A stretch of 64,000 bases of DNA from an uncultured Acidimicrobiales bacterium (GCA_937922235.1 CAKZVC010000021.1:62001-126000); one strand, 5' to 3'; counted from the first letter of the stretch, positions 16,421 through 25,015 are shown. Notes: generated by a model not told the origin, from the letters alone. A program made the numbers and translations.

Positions 16421-17434
16421 ATGGAACCAGCCGCCGCACTCACTCGGGCGATCTACTTGCTCGACCGCGAGCTCGCTCCAAGCAACAAAGTTCGGGCATT
16501 CAAGAGGGCCCTCGACGCCATCGATGAGATCGGCATCGACGAAACCCTCAAGCGTGCCAAGGCCGGAACGATCACCGAAGTCGAGGGCATTGGCAAGAGC
16601 ACCGGGGCCGTCATTACCGAAGCGGTTCTTGGCATCGAGGACGGGTATTTGGCCAAGCTCGACGAGCGCAGCCGGATTCCACTTGGGCTTGGCGGCGAGC
16701 TCCGCGCTCAGCTCAAGGGCGACTGCCACACGCACAGCACCTGGTCCGACGGTGGTGCCCCGCTCGAAACCATGGCCCACACTGCCCGTGCCCTTGGCCA
16801 TGAATACGTCGTCGCCACCGATCATTCGGCCCGCCTGACGATCGCTCACGGTCTCAGCGAAGAACGCCTCGTCCAACAACTCGCCGAGCTCGAAACGCTG
16901 AATGCGTCGATGGCGCCGTTCCGCGTGCTGTCCGGCATGGAGGTCGACATCTTTGAAGATGGCAGCCTCGACCTGGCTGACCACATGCTCGAAAAGCTCG
17001 ACGTCGTGGTCGCGTCGGTCCACAGCAAGCTCAAGATGCCGGCGGCCGACATGACCCGACGGATGGCTACCGCTGTGGCGAACCCGCACGTCGACATTCT
17101 GGGGCACATGACAAACCGAAAGGTGTCTGGCACGGGCCGGGCACCCTCAGAGTTCAATGCCGAAATGGTGTTCGCTGCCTGCAAGAAGTTCGACACCGCC
17201 GTCGAGATCAACTGCAGACCAGAACGCCAAGATCCGCCCGAGGAACTGCTCGAGCTCGCCGTCGAGTGGGACTGCTACATAGCAATCGATACCGACGCAC
17301 ACGCCCCCGGCCAAATGGAATGGCAGGCGTACGGTTGCGACAAGGCTGTCCGATGTGGGGTCAACCCCGACCGCATCATCAACACCTGGACTGCCGACCA
17401 GCTTCTCGACTGGACCACAAGCAAGGCGTCCTAA
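16421..17434 (+). CDS. PHP-domain phosphoesterase with HhH region (PolX-like, no polymerase domain)
   Basis: 337 residues from the ATG at 16421 (MEPAAALTRAIYLLDREL); reading further upstream would overlap ychF. Residues 1-80 hold helix-hairpin-helix DNA-binding sequence (GTITEVEGIGKSTGAVI). Residues 95-330 are a PHP domain with all metal motifs: GDCHTHSTWSDG, ATDHSARL, GMEVDIFEDG, VVASVHSK, DILGHM, VEINCRPER and IDTDAH. This is the C-terminal half of bacterial PolX with the polymerase palm missing, so it may be a 3'-5' exonuclease or a phosphatase. Which of the two cannot be told from sequence. Confidence 0.88.
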   Translation: MEPAAALTRAIYLLDRELAPSNKVRAFKRALDAIDEIGIDETLKRAKAGTITEVEGIGKSTGAVITEAVLGIEDGYLAKLDERSRIPLGLGGELRAQLKGDCHTHSTWSDGGAPLETMAHTARALGHEYVVATDHSARLTIAHGLSEERLVQQLAELETLNASMAPFRVLSGMEVDIFEDGSLDLADHMLEKLDVVVASVHSKLKMPAADMTRRMATAVANPHVDILGHMTNRKVSGTGRAPSEFNAEMVFAACKKFDTAVEINCRPERQDPPEELLELAVEWDCYIAIDTDAHAPGQMEWQAYGCDKAVRCGVNPDRIINTWTADQLLDWTTSKAS

Positions 17435-17512
17435 CCGCTACCAAACTCGGTCATCAGAATTTTTCGAGGTTTTCGCGACTTTCCGTGGCTATCAGCCGTC
17501 CTTGTATCCGTA

Positions 17513-17559
17513 AGCGCTGTGCAGGTATCCCGCCACCTGCCCAGCGCTTGCCATTTTTT
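17513..17559 (+). terminator. Intrinsic terminator of the PHP gene
   Basis: AGCGCTGTGCAGGT (17513-17526) pairs with ACCTGCCCAGCGCT (17535-17548), 13 pairs with one mismatch and an 8-base loop. It is followed by TGCCATTTTTT. Confidence 0.85.
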
Positions 17560-17573
17560 GACCTAACCCCGGT

Positions 17574-17579
17574 TACGAT
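17574..17579 (+). promoter_or_regulatory. Candidate -10 box for bL37, probably a leaderless transcript
   Basis: TACGAT ends 8 bases before the ATG at 17588, so transcription would begin at or next to the start codon. Leaderless transcripts are common in actinobacteria. No Shine-Dalgarno sequence lies upstream of the ATG, and I see no well-spaced -35 box. Confidence 0.45.
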
Positions 17580-17587
17580 TGGTCCCC

Positions 17588-17677
17588 ATGTCGAAGCGTA
17601 CGCAAAAGAAGAAACTGAAGGCCCGTCGCTCGAAGGCGAACCACGGTCGCAAGCCCAACATGGGTCGCAACAGCTGA
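17588..17677 (+). CDS. Ribosomal protein bL37 (small actinobacterial 50S protein)
   Basis: 29 residues beginning MSKRTQKKKLKARRSKANHG. It is extremely basic and matches the short actinobacterial protein found in mycobacterial 50S structures, whose core is KRGRKRRxRRKNAANHGKRPN. The ANHGRKPN portion is the conserved block. It binds 23S rRNA as an extended peptide. The gene is too short for routine ORF cut-offs. A terminator lies upstream and a small membrane-protein gene 31 bases downstream. The match rests on this short block, so confidence is good but not absolute. Confidence 0.8.
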   Translation: MSKRTQKKKLKARRSKANHGRKPNMGRNS

Positions 17678-17708
17678 TCGCTGTTCGAATCTCTAGGAGT
17701 CGCGTTCG

Positions 17709-17867
17709 ATGAGCGCCATTCTTGGAGTTCTTGCCATTGGCCTGATGGTCATGGTCCTTATCATCGCAGCTGGTTCTCTCGTGATCGCTGCAACTATCCC
17801 TCTCGGAAAATGGCTCGAACGCCGTCGAGAGGGATCTGACGCGTCCGGCGACACTCCGCGCGAATAG
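17709..17867 (+). CDS. Small single-span membrane protein
   Basis: 52 residues from the ATG at 17709, with AGGAG nine bases upstream. Residues 3-33 are a long hydrophobic helix (LGVLAIGLMVMVLIIAAG core), followed by a short basic and acidic tail (WLERRREGSD). No family is recognised. The good ribosome site, hydrophobic pattern and position right after bL37 suggest a real gene, but proof would need expression or conservation data. Confidence 0.55.
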   Translation: MSAILGVLAIGLMVMVLIIAAGSLVIAATIPLGKWLERRREGSDASGDTPRE

Positions 17868-18006
17868 CAGCTTTCCGTTCATCGGATTGAGCGCACGTGA
17901 CACGTATTTCGTTTCCCGAGGACGCGCGGCGCCAGATCTTCGCTAACTTACGTTCTTGACCAGCGGCGACATCGTGTTGCCAGCGCCATTTACGCCGGAG
18001 GGGCAT

Positions 18007-19251
18007 ATGCGCAAAACATCCAAACTCATCCTGGCGCTGCTTGCAGCGTTCAGCCTTCTCGCAGCCGCATGTGGCAGCACTGCCGACACGGTGACCGACG
18101 CGGCAACCGACGTTGTCGATGAAGCAACCGACGCTGTCGACGAGGTAGTCGAAGAAGTCGACGAGGCTATGGAAGAAGAGCCTGAAGAAGAGGCCATGGA
18201 AGAAGAAGCCATGGAAGAAGAAGCCATGGAAGAAGAGTCTGAAGAGGCCATGGAAGAGGGCAGCGACACGACTGTTGGCCTTGTCTACGACATTGGTGGC
18301 CGTGGCGACCTTTCGTTCAACGACTCCGCAGCTGCTGGCCTCGAGAAGGCAAAGGCTGACCTTGGTGTCGACTTCACCGAAGCTTCGCCAAACAACGACG
18401 GTTCGAACCGTGAAGAGCTCCTTCAGCTCGCCGCTGACGGAAACCCAATCGTTATCGGTGTTGGTTTCCTCTTCGAAGGTGACGCAGTTGCGACCGCAGC
18501 TGAGAACCCTGACACGAACTTCGCTGTTATCGACTCCTCGATGCTCGACTTCAGCCAGGACCCACCAGCTCCGTACGGCGACAACGTCGCTGGCCTCGTC
18601 TTCGCTGAAGAGCAGGGTTCCTACCTCGTAGGTGTTGCTGCCGCAAAGAAGACCACCAGCAACAAGCTTGGATTCATCGGTGGCGTGTGCTGCTTCGGTC
18701 TTATCGAGAAGTTCGAAGCTGGCTTCCGCGCTGGCGCCCTCTCGGTCAACCCAGACATCGAGATCGTTGCTGAGTACATCACCGACGCACCTGACTTCGA
18801 CGGCTTCAACCAGCCTGACCGTGCTCAGGTCATCGCAACTACCATGTACGAAGATGGCGCTGACATCATCTATCACGCTGCTGGCGGTGCCGGTAACGGC
18901 ATGTTCCAGGCGGCCAAGGAGTACTCAGAGGACGAGGGCCAGAAGGTCTGGGGCATCGGCGTTGACTCTGATCAGTTCAACACCATCGGCGCTGTCGACG
19001 AGAGCCTTCAGCAGTACGTCCTTACCTCGATGCTCAAGCGTGTCGATGTCGCTGTATTCGAGATCTTGAAGGCACAGAACGACGGCGCATTCGCTGCTGG
19101 TCCGAACGTCTACGACCTCTCGGTCGATGGCGTTGGCTACTCAACCAGCGGTGGATTCGTTGACGACATCATCGACGATCTTGAGGCGGCAAAGGCCTCC
19201 ATCGTGAGCGGTGAGGTCGTTGTACCGACCGACCCAACCGAGGTTGGTTAA
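18007..19251 (+). CDS. BMP family nucleoside-binding lipoprotein of ABC importer
   Basis: 414 residues from the ATG at 18007 with GGAGGGG upstream. The signal peptide ends in the lipobox LLAAAC (Cys22), so the protein is anchored outside the membrane. Residues 25-90 are an acidic linker with repeated EEEAM units, encoded by 15-base tandem repeats at 18193-18237. The remainder is a PnrA/BmpA-type periplasmic-binding domain: VGLVYDIGGRGDLSFND, FAVIDSSM, YLVGVAAAKKT and GFIGGVCC. BMP proteins bind purine nucleosides. The ATPase and two permeases follow in one operon. Confidence 0.95.
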   Translation: MRKTSKLILALLAAFSLLAAACGSTADTVTDAATDVVDEATDAVDEVVEEVDEAMEEEPEEEAMEEEAMEEEAMEEESEEAMEEGSDTTVGLVYDIGGRGDLSFNDSAAAGLEKAKADLGVDFTEASPNNDGSNREELLQLAADGNPIVIGVGFLFEGDAVATAAENPDTNFAVIDSSMLDFSQDPPAPYGDNVAGLVFAEEQGSYLVGVAAAKKTTSNKLGFIGGVCCFGLIEKFEAGFRAGALSVNPDIEIVAEYITDAPDFDGFNQPDRAQVIATTMYEDGADIIYHAAGGAGNGMFQAAKEYSEDEGQKVWGIGVDSDQFNTIGAVDESLQQYVLTSMLKRVDVAVFEILKAQNDGAFAAGPNVYDLSVDGVGYSTSGGFVDDIIDDLEAAKASIVSGEVVVPTDPTEVG

Positions 19252-19266
19252 TCGCCAAACGGCTCG

Positions 19267-19288
19267 ACTGATCTGATCGTCGATCAGT
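19267..19288 (+). promoter_or_regulatory. Intercistronic hairpin after the nucleoside-binding protein gene
   Basis: ACTGATC (19267-19273) pairs with GATCAGT (19282-19288) around an 8-base loop. It lies 15 bases after the stop, without a T-run. Such hairpins after the binding-protein gene often stabilise its message and lower expression of the downstream ABC genes. The rest of 19252-19393 holds no gene. Confidence 0.5.
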
Positions 19289-19393
19289 TCGGTTAACAAA
19301 CGACGAAGACCGGGCTCTCCGCTTTTCTCCGCCATGGAGGAATCGGGTAGGGTCCGGTCTTCATCCGTTTTGCGGGAAGGTAGTCAGAACTCC

Positions 19394-20923
19394 ATGACGG
19401 CAGCTATCGAACTCATCGGCATTACCAAGCGCTTCCCCGGAGTCATCGCGAACGACGATGTCAACCTGACGGTTGAGAAGGGCGAGATTCACGCCATCTG
19501 TGGCGAGAACGGTGCGGGCAAGTCGACGCTGATGAAGATTCTCTACGGCATGCAGCCGGCCGACGAAGGCCGGATGTTGGTCAATGGCGAGGAAGTGAAT
19601 TTCAGTACGCCGAACGATGCCATCGATCGCGGCATCGGCATGGTGCATCAGCACTTCATGTTGGCTGATCAGCTGACCGTCCTTGAGAACATCATCCTTG
19701 GCGCCGAGCCGACAAACGGTGGCGTCATCAAGTTCAAAGAGGCCGAAGCCCACCTGGCCAAGGTGGCTGCTGATTATGGTCTGACGATCGACCCCAACGA
19801 CATGATCGAAAGTCTTGAGGTTGGCGAACGCCAGCGTGTCGAGATCATCAAGGTCTTGTATCGGGGTGCCGAGATTCTGATCCTCGACGAGCCAACTGCG
19901 GTGCTCGTTCCCCAAGAAGTCGAGGCGCTCTTCGACAACATGCGCGAGCTCAAAGCGGCTGGCTCGACGATCATCTTTATCGATCACAAGCTCGATGAGG
20001 TCCTGGAGATTTCCGACAGCATCACCGTGCTGCGCCACGGCAAAACGGTGGCGAGCATGCCCAACGAGGGAGTCACGGCCCACGATCTGGCCGAGCTCAT
20101 GGTCGGCAGCGAGCTTCCAACTCCCGAGACGTCCGAATCGACAGTAACTAGCACGGTTGCGCTCGACGTCCGAGAGGTCACCGTCGCCGACGAAGACGGC
20201 CGCAACGTCGTGGAGAACATCAACTTCCAGATTCACAAGGGCGAGATTCTCGGTATAGCCGGCGTTGAGGGCAACGGTCAGAGCGAGCTAATCGATGCGA
20301 TCATCGGCACCGCCGATATTCGACAAGGCGCAATGAGCCTGCTCGGAACCGACATCTCGAATATGTCAGTCCGCAAGCGCCGCGAGCTTGGCATTGCCTA
20401 CGTTCCTGAAGATCGTCACGTGGAAGGTCTCATGCTCGACGCCCCGCTGTGGGAGAACGCTGCGCTCGGACATCAGACCCAGTCGCCGTACGGCTCGCGA
20501 TGGCTGATCAACCGTGACGGCGCCCGAACCCAAACCGAGCTCATCAAAGAAGAGTTCGACGTTCGCACCCCAAACATCGATGTGTCGGCGCACGCATTGT
20601 CGGGCGGAAACCAACAGAAACTGATTATCGGACGCGAGCTCACCTCGAACCCGTCACTGCTGATCGCAGCCCATCCAACCCGCGGCATCGACGTTGGCGC
20701 CCAAGCTGCCGTGTGGGAGCAGATCCGAACCGCACGTGCCAACGGCCTAGCAACACTGTTGATCTCTGCCGACCTTGACGAGCTCATTGGTTTGTCCGAC
20801 ACCATCGTCGTCATGCTCCGCGGACGGCTCGTGGCCCGTCTGGCTCCTGAAGATGTCACCCCACGCGACCTCGGTGCCTATATGACCGGCGCCGCCACCC
20901 AGAACTCTGACGAGGCTGCATAA
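19394..20923 (+). CDS. Nucleoside ABC transporter ATP-binding protein (double NBD)
   Basis: 509 residues from the ATG at 19394; an in-frame ATG at 19334 is possible but has no better ribosome site. Two nucleotide-binding domains are fused. The first has Walker A GENGAGKST (residues 37-45) and Walker B ILILDEPTAV, with an atypical signature EVGERQR. The second has a degenerate Walker A (GVEGNGQSE) but a canonical signature LSGGNQQK, and Walker B has lost the catalytic Asp-Glu (IAAHPTRG). One degenerate half is normal for sugar and nucleoside importers of this class. It energises the two permeases encoded directly downstream. Confidence 0.95.
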   Translation: MTAAIELIGITKRFPGVIANDDVNLTVEKGEIHAICGENGAGKSTLMKILYGMQPADEGRMLVNGEEVNFSTPNDAIDRGIGMVHQHFMLADQLTVLENIILGAEPTNGGVIKFKEAEAHLAKVAADYGLTIDPNDMIESLEVGERQRVEIIKVLYRGAEILILDEPTAVLVPQEVEALFDNMRELKAAGSTIIFIDHKLDEVLEISDSITVLRHGKTVASMPNEGVTAHDLAELMVGSELPTPETSESTVTSTVALDVREVTVADEDGRNVVENINFQIHKGEILGIAGVEGNGQSELIDAIIGTADIRQGAMSLLGTDISNMSVRKRRELGIAYVPEDRHVEGLMLDAPLWENAALGHQTQSPYGSRWLINRDGARTQTELIKEEFDVRTPNIDVSAHALSGGNQQKLIIGRELTSNPSLLIAAHPTRGIDVGAQAAVWEQIRTARANGLATLLISADLDELIGLSDTIVVMLRGRLVARLAPEDVTPRDLGAYMTGAATQNSDEAA

Positions 20924-22041
20924 TGCGCAAACTGCTCTTCGCTCTCGCCGCTCCGGTCGGGGCATTCGTCCTGACGATCATCATCTCGTCGATTGCCTTG
21001 TGGATGTTCGGTTCGAACCCGTTCTCGGCCTACGGCGACATGCTCGGCCACGCAGCCAAGCTCGAGACCCAGGTCGACATTTTGAACCGGGCCACACCGC
21101 TCTACATCTCGGCTGTCGCCGCGGCGATCGGGTTCCGCATGAACCTGTTCAACATCGGTGTCGAGGGGCAGTACCTGTTTGCTTTCCTCATCGCGGCACA
21201 AGTTGGCAGCCTCGTGGTCCTTCCGCAGGTGTTCCACATCTTGCTGATCATGACCGTTGCTGTGCTCGTTGGAGCGGCGTACGCAGGCATCGCGGGCGTC
21301 CTGAAGGTCACCCGTGGCGTGAACGAAGTTATCTCGACCATCATGTTGAACGCGATTGCCATCACCGGACTCATTGCACTGTTGCAGCAGCGCTGGCAGG
21401 CCGACCAGGAGAACTTCACCTCGACGACGCTTGGAACGAACCCGATTCCCGAGTCCGGCCTGATCCCAAACATCAACGGGATAGTCGAGATATTCACCCG
21501 GGATATTGGCCAGGGTAAGCAGCTCACGGGCATGCTCATCGTCGCCATCCTTGTTGGTCTCGCGTACCACTTCTTGTTGACCCGCATGCGCTTCGGTTTC
21601 GACCTTCGTGCAAGCGGAGCGAACCCGTTTGCCGCACGTGCGGGTGGTATTCCACCCAAGCGAATGGTCGTCGCCGCAATGGTGCTCTCGGGTGCTGCTG
21701 CAGGCCTCATTGGCCTGGTCGAGCTCAACGAGAAGGCCAAGTTCTCGCCAAATCCGATCAAGGGTCTCGGGTTCGCTGGCATTGCGGTTGCACTGCTCGG
21801 GCGAAACAACCCGGGTGGCATGGTCTTCGCAGCGCTGCTTTTCGCATTCCTCGATGTGTCTGCCGGCATCTTGCAGAACACCCAAGCGGCAACCAAAGAG
21901 ATCGTGAACATCATGCAGGGCATCGTCTTGCTCGTGGCCGTCATCGCCTACGGCGTCACGGCCCGCATCCAGTCACGTGAGGAGGCCAAGGCCACTGCCG
22001 AGGCCCTTCGAGCGACCGAGGGAATGGAGGTGGCAACATGA
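20923..22041 (+). CDS. Nucleoside ABC transporter permease 1
   Basis: 372 residues with about nine hydrophobic segments, of the RbsC/BPD_transp_2 family. The conserved block FNIGVEGQYLFAF and the later LRASGANPFAARAGGI are typical of permeases paired with BMP-type binding proteins. The start overlaps the ATPase stop (TAATG) and the end overlaps the second permease by 4 bases, so translation is coupled. Confidence 0.95.
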   Translation: MRKLLFALAAPVGAFVLTIIISSIALWMFGSNPFSAYGDMLGHAAKLETQVDILNRATPLYISAVAAAIGFRMNLFNIGVEGQYLFAFLIAAQVGSLVVLPQVFHILLIMTVAVLVGAAYAGIAGVLKVTRGVNEVISTIMLNAIAITGLIALLQQRWQADQENFTSTTLGTNPIPESGLIPNINGIVEIFTRDIGQGKQLTGMLIVAILVGLAYHFLLTRMRFGFDLRASGANPFAARAGGIPPKRMVVAAMVLSGAAAGLIGLVELNEKAKFSPNPIKGLGFAGIAVALLGRNNPGGMVFAALLFAFLDVSAGILQNTQAATKEIVNIMQGIVLLVAVIAYGVTARIQSREEAKATAEALRATEGMEVAT

Positions 22042-23282
22042 GCATGGAGAAGTGGAACAACATTCCGGCCTGGATCCGCTGGCCAATCTATGCCCTCCTT
22101 GGCATCCTCCTGCTGACGATCGTCCAGGGAGTAAGCGACGTCGACCGGCTCACGAAGGTGTCGACCTCTCGCGAAATGCTCCGGTGGGCCGTGCCGATCT
22201 TCCTCGCTGGCCTTGGCGGCTTGTTTAGCGAACGGGCCGGTGTCGTGAACATCGGACTCGAAGGCATGTTGATTCTCGGCATGTGGTTCGGCGCCTGGGG
22301 CTCCATCAACTACGGCCCGTGGATCGGTCTACTGATCGGCATCGGCGGAGGCGCTATCGGTGGCTTGCTCCATGCCGTTGCCACGGTGACCTTCAACGTC
22401 GACCACATTATCTCCGGGGTGGCGATCAACATCCTGGCACCGGCGATCACCAGATATTTGTCGGACGAGGTTTGGGGTTCCCCAACCACATCACCCGCAA
22501 CTTCGACGCCAGACGTATACGACCTGCCAATCCTCGGAGGTGGCACGGTTGCTGGCTGGGAATCACCCGACCTACTCCTTGAGGTCACCAATCTGGAGCT
22601 GCCGTTCATTAGCGACGTTGCCGGGCTCTTACGCGGGCTAGTAACAAACCTGCACTTCGTGTCGTTGCTGGCCATTTTGTTGGTGCCATTCACCTCGTGG
22701 CTGATCTGGCGCACCCGCTTTGGTCTGCGCTTGCGCATCTCGGGCGAGAACCCGAGCGCTGGTGAGGCCCAGGGCATCAACATCATCTTCTACAAGTACG
22801 CAGGCGTGATCATCTCCGGCGGTCTTGCCGGTCTCGGCGGTGCGTTCATCTCGACCGAGCTTTCCGGCTTGTTCCAGGGCGGCAACAGCGCTGGCCGAGG
22901 CTTCATTGGTCTCGCCGCCCTCATCTTCGGTAACTGGCGCCCAGGCGGCGTGCTCGTCGGAGCGCTGTTGTTCGGATACGTCTTTGGACTCGACCTGAAG
23001 GACCTTGACGGCACGGCATCACACGCACTCTTGCTGGTGAACACCGTGGTGCTTGGCGCTGTGGCGATCTGGGCGGCGACAAAGAACCGGGTTGCCGACA
23101 CCGTCTTGGCAGCGATCCTCGCCGTCGGAGCGTTTGTCTGGTGGTTGAGCGCCGATGCTGTGCCGGGGTGGTGGAGCAATATCTTGCCGTACGTCCTCGT
23201 GCTACTCGTGCTTGTGTTCTTTGCCCAGCGCCTACGGATGCCGAAGGCCCTTGGCCAGCCGTATGCCAAGGGTGGGCGTTAG
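22038..23282 (+). CDS. Nucleoside ABC transporter permease 2
   Basis: 414 residues, many membrane spans, same permease family as its upstream partner. The marker blocks ERAGVVNIGLEGMLILG and LRLRISGENPSAGEAQGI are clear. It forms the second half of the membrane channel. The ATG overlaps the previous stop. The dioxygenase gene that follows starts at or just before this stop, which suggests it belongs to the same transcript. Confidence 0.95.
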   Translation: MSMEKWNNIPAWIRWPIYALLGILLLTIVQGVSDVDRLTKVSTSREMLRWAVPIFLAGLGGLFSERAGVVNIGLEGMLILGMWFGAWGSINYGPWIGLLIGIGGGAIGGLLHAVATVTFNVDHIISGVAINILAPAITRYLSDEVWGSPTTSPATSTPDVYDLPILGGGTVAGWESPDLLLEVTNLELPFISDVAGLLRGLVTNLHFVSLLAILLVPFTSWLIWRTRFGLRLRISGENPSAGEAQGINIIFYKYAGVIISGGLAGLGGAFISTELSGLFQGGNSAGRGFIGLAALIFGNWRPGGVLVGALLFGYVFGLDLKDLDGTASHALLLVNTVVLGAVAIWAATKNRVADTVLAAILAVGAFVWWLSADAVPGWWSNILPYVLVLLVLVFFAQRLRMPKALGQPYAKGGR

Positions 23283-23286
23283 CGCG

Positions 23287-24123
23287 GTGGCGAACCTGTC
23301 GCCAGACAACTTTGCCGCCAACGGAGTTGCGGTCTTTCCGGACGCTGTCGACGCTGATGCTCTCGACAGTCTTCGCAACGACATCCAACGGCTCGTCGAC
23401 GATTTTGAGCCGAGCGGTGTGTCGACCGTGTTTTCGACAGACGCCGAACAAGGCCATGCCCGCGATGACTATTTCCTGACGTCGGGCGACAAGATTCGCT
23501 ACTTCTACGAGGACGGCGTTCTCTCACCCGATGGCGACCTGACCGTCGACAAGGCCCGGGCGCTCAACAAGATCGGGCACGCCATGCATGATCTCGATCC
23601 GGGCTTCGACACGGTCTGTCGTTCAGTCCCATTTCGCAAGGCTGCAGAAGCGGTTGGCATGACCGACCCGCTCTTGCTGCAGTCGATGGTGATCTTCAAG
23701 AACCCGGAAATCGGTGGCGAAGTAACGCCGCATACTGACCATACGTTCTTGTGGACCGAGCCTCAAAGCGTCATCGGGTTTTGGCTGGCTGTCGACGAAG
23801 CCACGCAGGAGAACGGCTGCCTGTGGGCCCTGCCAGGAGGACATACGATCCCGGTCAAGTCGAGGTTCTCACGCAACGCCGATGACACGGGCACGGAGAT
23901 GGAGATCTTCGACGACTCACCGTTTCCTGAAGATGGTTGGGTTCCTTTGGAGGCCGAGCCAGGCACGTTGATAGCGCTCCACGGCACGCTCCCCCACCGG
24001 AGCGCGCCCAACACATCGACAAAATCGCGTTTGGCGTTCACCCTGCATTGCATTGAGGCTGGAGCCAAGTGGGCCGAGAGCAATTGGCTTCAGCGTCCAA
24101 CACTGCCGTTCAAGGGCTTCTAA
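23287..24123 (+). CDS. Phytanoyl-CoA dioxygenase (PhyH) family protein
   Basis: 278 residues from the GTG at 23287; an ATG at 23263 that overlaps the permease end is an alternative. PhyH enzymes are Fe(II)/2-oxoglutarate dioxygenases. The iron ligands are visible as His-x-Asp in TPHTDHTFLWTEPQS and the distal His plus the 2-oxoglutarate Arg in LPHRSAPNTSTKSR; the family block ENGCLWALPGGH lies between. The substrate is unknown. Its place at the end of the nucleoside importer operon suggests that it may act on an imported nucleoside or a related ligand, which is inference. Confidence 0.9.
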   Translation: MANLSPDNFAANGVAVFPDAVDADALDSLRNDIQRLVDDFEPSGVSTVFSTDAEQGHARDDYFLTSGDKIRYFYEDGVLSPDGDLTVDKARALNKIGHAMHDLDPGFDTVCRSVPFRKAAEAVGMTDPLLLQSMVIFKNPEIGGEVTPHTDHTFLWTEPQSVIGFWLAVDEATQENGCLWALPGGHTIPVKSRFSRNADDTGTEMEIFDDSPFPEDGWVPLEAEPGTLIALHGTLPHRSAPNTSTKSRLAFTLHCIEAGAKWAESNWLQRPTLPFKGF

Positions 24124-24128
24124 TAATC

Positions 24129-24225
24129 CCGCTGTCGCAATCCGTCGGCTGGCGCCTCCTCGATGCTCGGCGGCTGGCCGGAGGCCGCGCCCGTCCGAAC
24201 CGGCTTCGCAGCTTCGGACTCGCTT
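24129..24225. repeat. Dispersed convergent-gap repeat, module type 1b
   Basis: Contains GCTGTCGCAATCCGTCGG, CTCCTCGATGCTCGG and CTGGCCGGAGGCCGCGCCCG. It is the inverted match of 15199-15293. It fills the whole gap between the PhyH gene and the convergent redox lipoprotein gene. Confidence 0.88.
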
Positions 24226-24226
24226 C

Positions 24227-25015
24227 CTACCCGAAGAGTCTGGTGATGTTTTCCTGGAGGGAATCTTCTCCGAGGCGTCCGAACTTCTCGAATGAGCCGT
24301 CAGCCTTCTTGAGCACGAAGGCCGGCTGAGAGCCAACGCCATACTCACGCCAGATCTCTCCACGTTCATCGTTGATATTTGGGAAGATACCGACTCCGGT
24401 TCCTCCGACGAACGCTTGCATTGCGCTCTCGCCATCATGGGCGGCAACCCCAACGAACTTCACGCCTGGGTTGGCTTTCGATACCCGTGCGACCGCACCG
24501 GCTTCACGTTGACACGTTGGTCACCAGGGCGCCCAGAACCAGAGCACGGTGTCGGTGCCTTCGATGGAGTTGAGATCGAGCTGTCCACCACCGACGAGGT
24601 TGACCTGTCGGCCAGGGGCTGCGGTGGTCGTTTCCGGTGCAGCGGTCGTGGTCGTGGTGGTGGTTGACGTTGTGGTCGTGGACGTCGTCGTTTCTGGCGC
24701 AGCGGTTGTTGTTTCTGCCGTTGCGGCAGCCTCATCTCCGGCCGCGGTTTCGTCGACAACGGCTTCCTCATCAACCGCCTCATCCTCAACAACGGTGGTC
24801 GAGGTGGACTCTTCGGGCGCCGCAGATGTGGTCGAGCTGGTCGTAGTGGTCTCGGCGGCTGTGGATTCCGGCGAGGACTCTTGTGTGACCTCGACCGCCG
24901 TGGTTGTTGTCGTGTCGGTAGCCGCTGCGTCGGTGGAGAGTTCGTCCGCGCCGCCGCACGCAGTAGCGATCAGGGCTACGGAGAGGAGAAGGGCGTGCGA
25001 GCGGCGAGGACGCAT
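24227..25015 (-). CDS. Thioredoxin-like (TlpA type) lipoprotein, predicted selenoprotein with in-frame UGA
   Basis: Read through one TGA (24521-24523) this is a single 262-residue protein. The signal peptide ends in ALIATAC (Cys20). A Thr/Ala/Glu/Val-rich low-complexity linker spans about residues 22-140. A redoxin domain begins VNLVGGGQLDLNSIEG. The active site is WFWAPW-UGA-PTC, so residue 165, normally the first Cys of CxxC, would be selenocysteine and Cys168 its partner. The same frame then continues with normal thioredoxin sequence (FVGVAAHDG, GSQPAFVLKKADGSF) to TAG. A SECIS-like hairpin follows the UGA. It should act outside the membrane as a thiol or selenol oxidoreductase. Start ATG 25015; ATG 25027 is also in frame. 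Confidence 0.85.
24485..24501 (-). promoter_or_regulatory. SECIS-like hairpin downstream of UGA
   Basis: On the minus strand CC-G-GTGC pairs with GCACGG around the loop GGTC, with one bulged G: six pairs, a bulge four pairs below the loop and GGU in the loop. The loop begins about 27 bases after the UGA. A short stem with a GGU-type loop and a bulged base, 16-37 bases from UGA, is the known bacterial SECIS design. Confidence 0.65.

Noticed and set aside
17956..18006. Upstream start for the nucleoside-binding protein
   Set aside because: The ATG at 18007 has a strong GGAGGGG ribosome site and begins a clean lipoprotein signal peptide; the longer form would bury it.
20878..21885. Charged minus-strand frame
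   Set aside because: Antisense of the nucleoside permease gene.
24227..24463. Separate 78-residue gene
   Set aside because: It is the in-frame C-terminal half of the redox lipoprotein after the UGA codon, without its own ribosome site.
24521..24523. TGA as a pseudogene mutation
   Set aside because: Both sides are intact, TGA falls on the catalytic Cys, a SECIS-like hairpin follows, and an unrelated gene shows the same pattern. Not fully excluded without selA/selB/selC.
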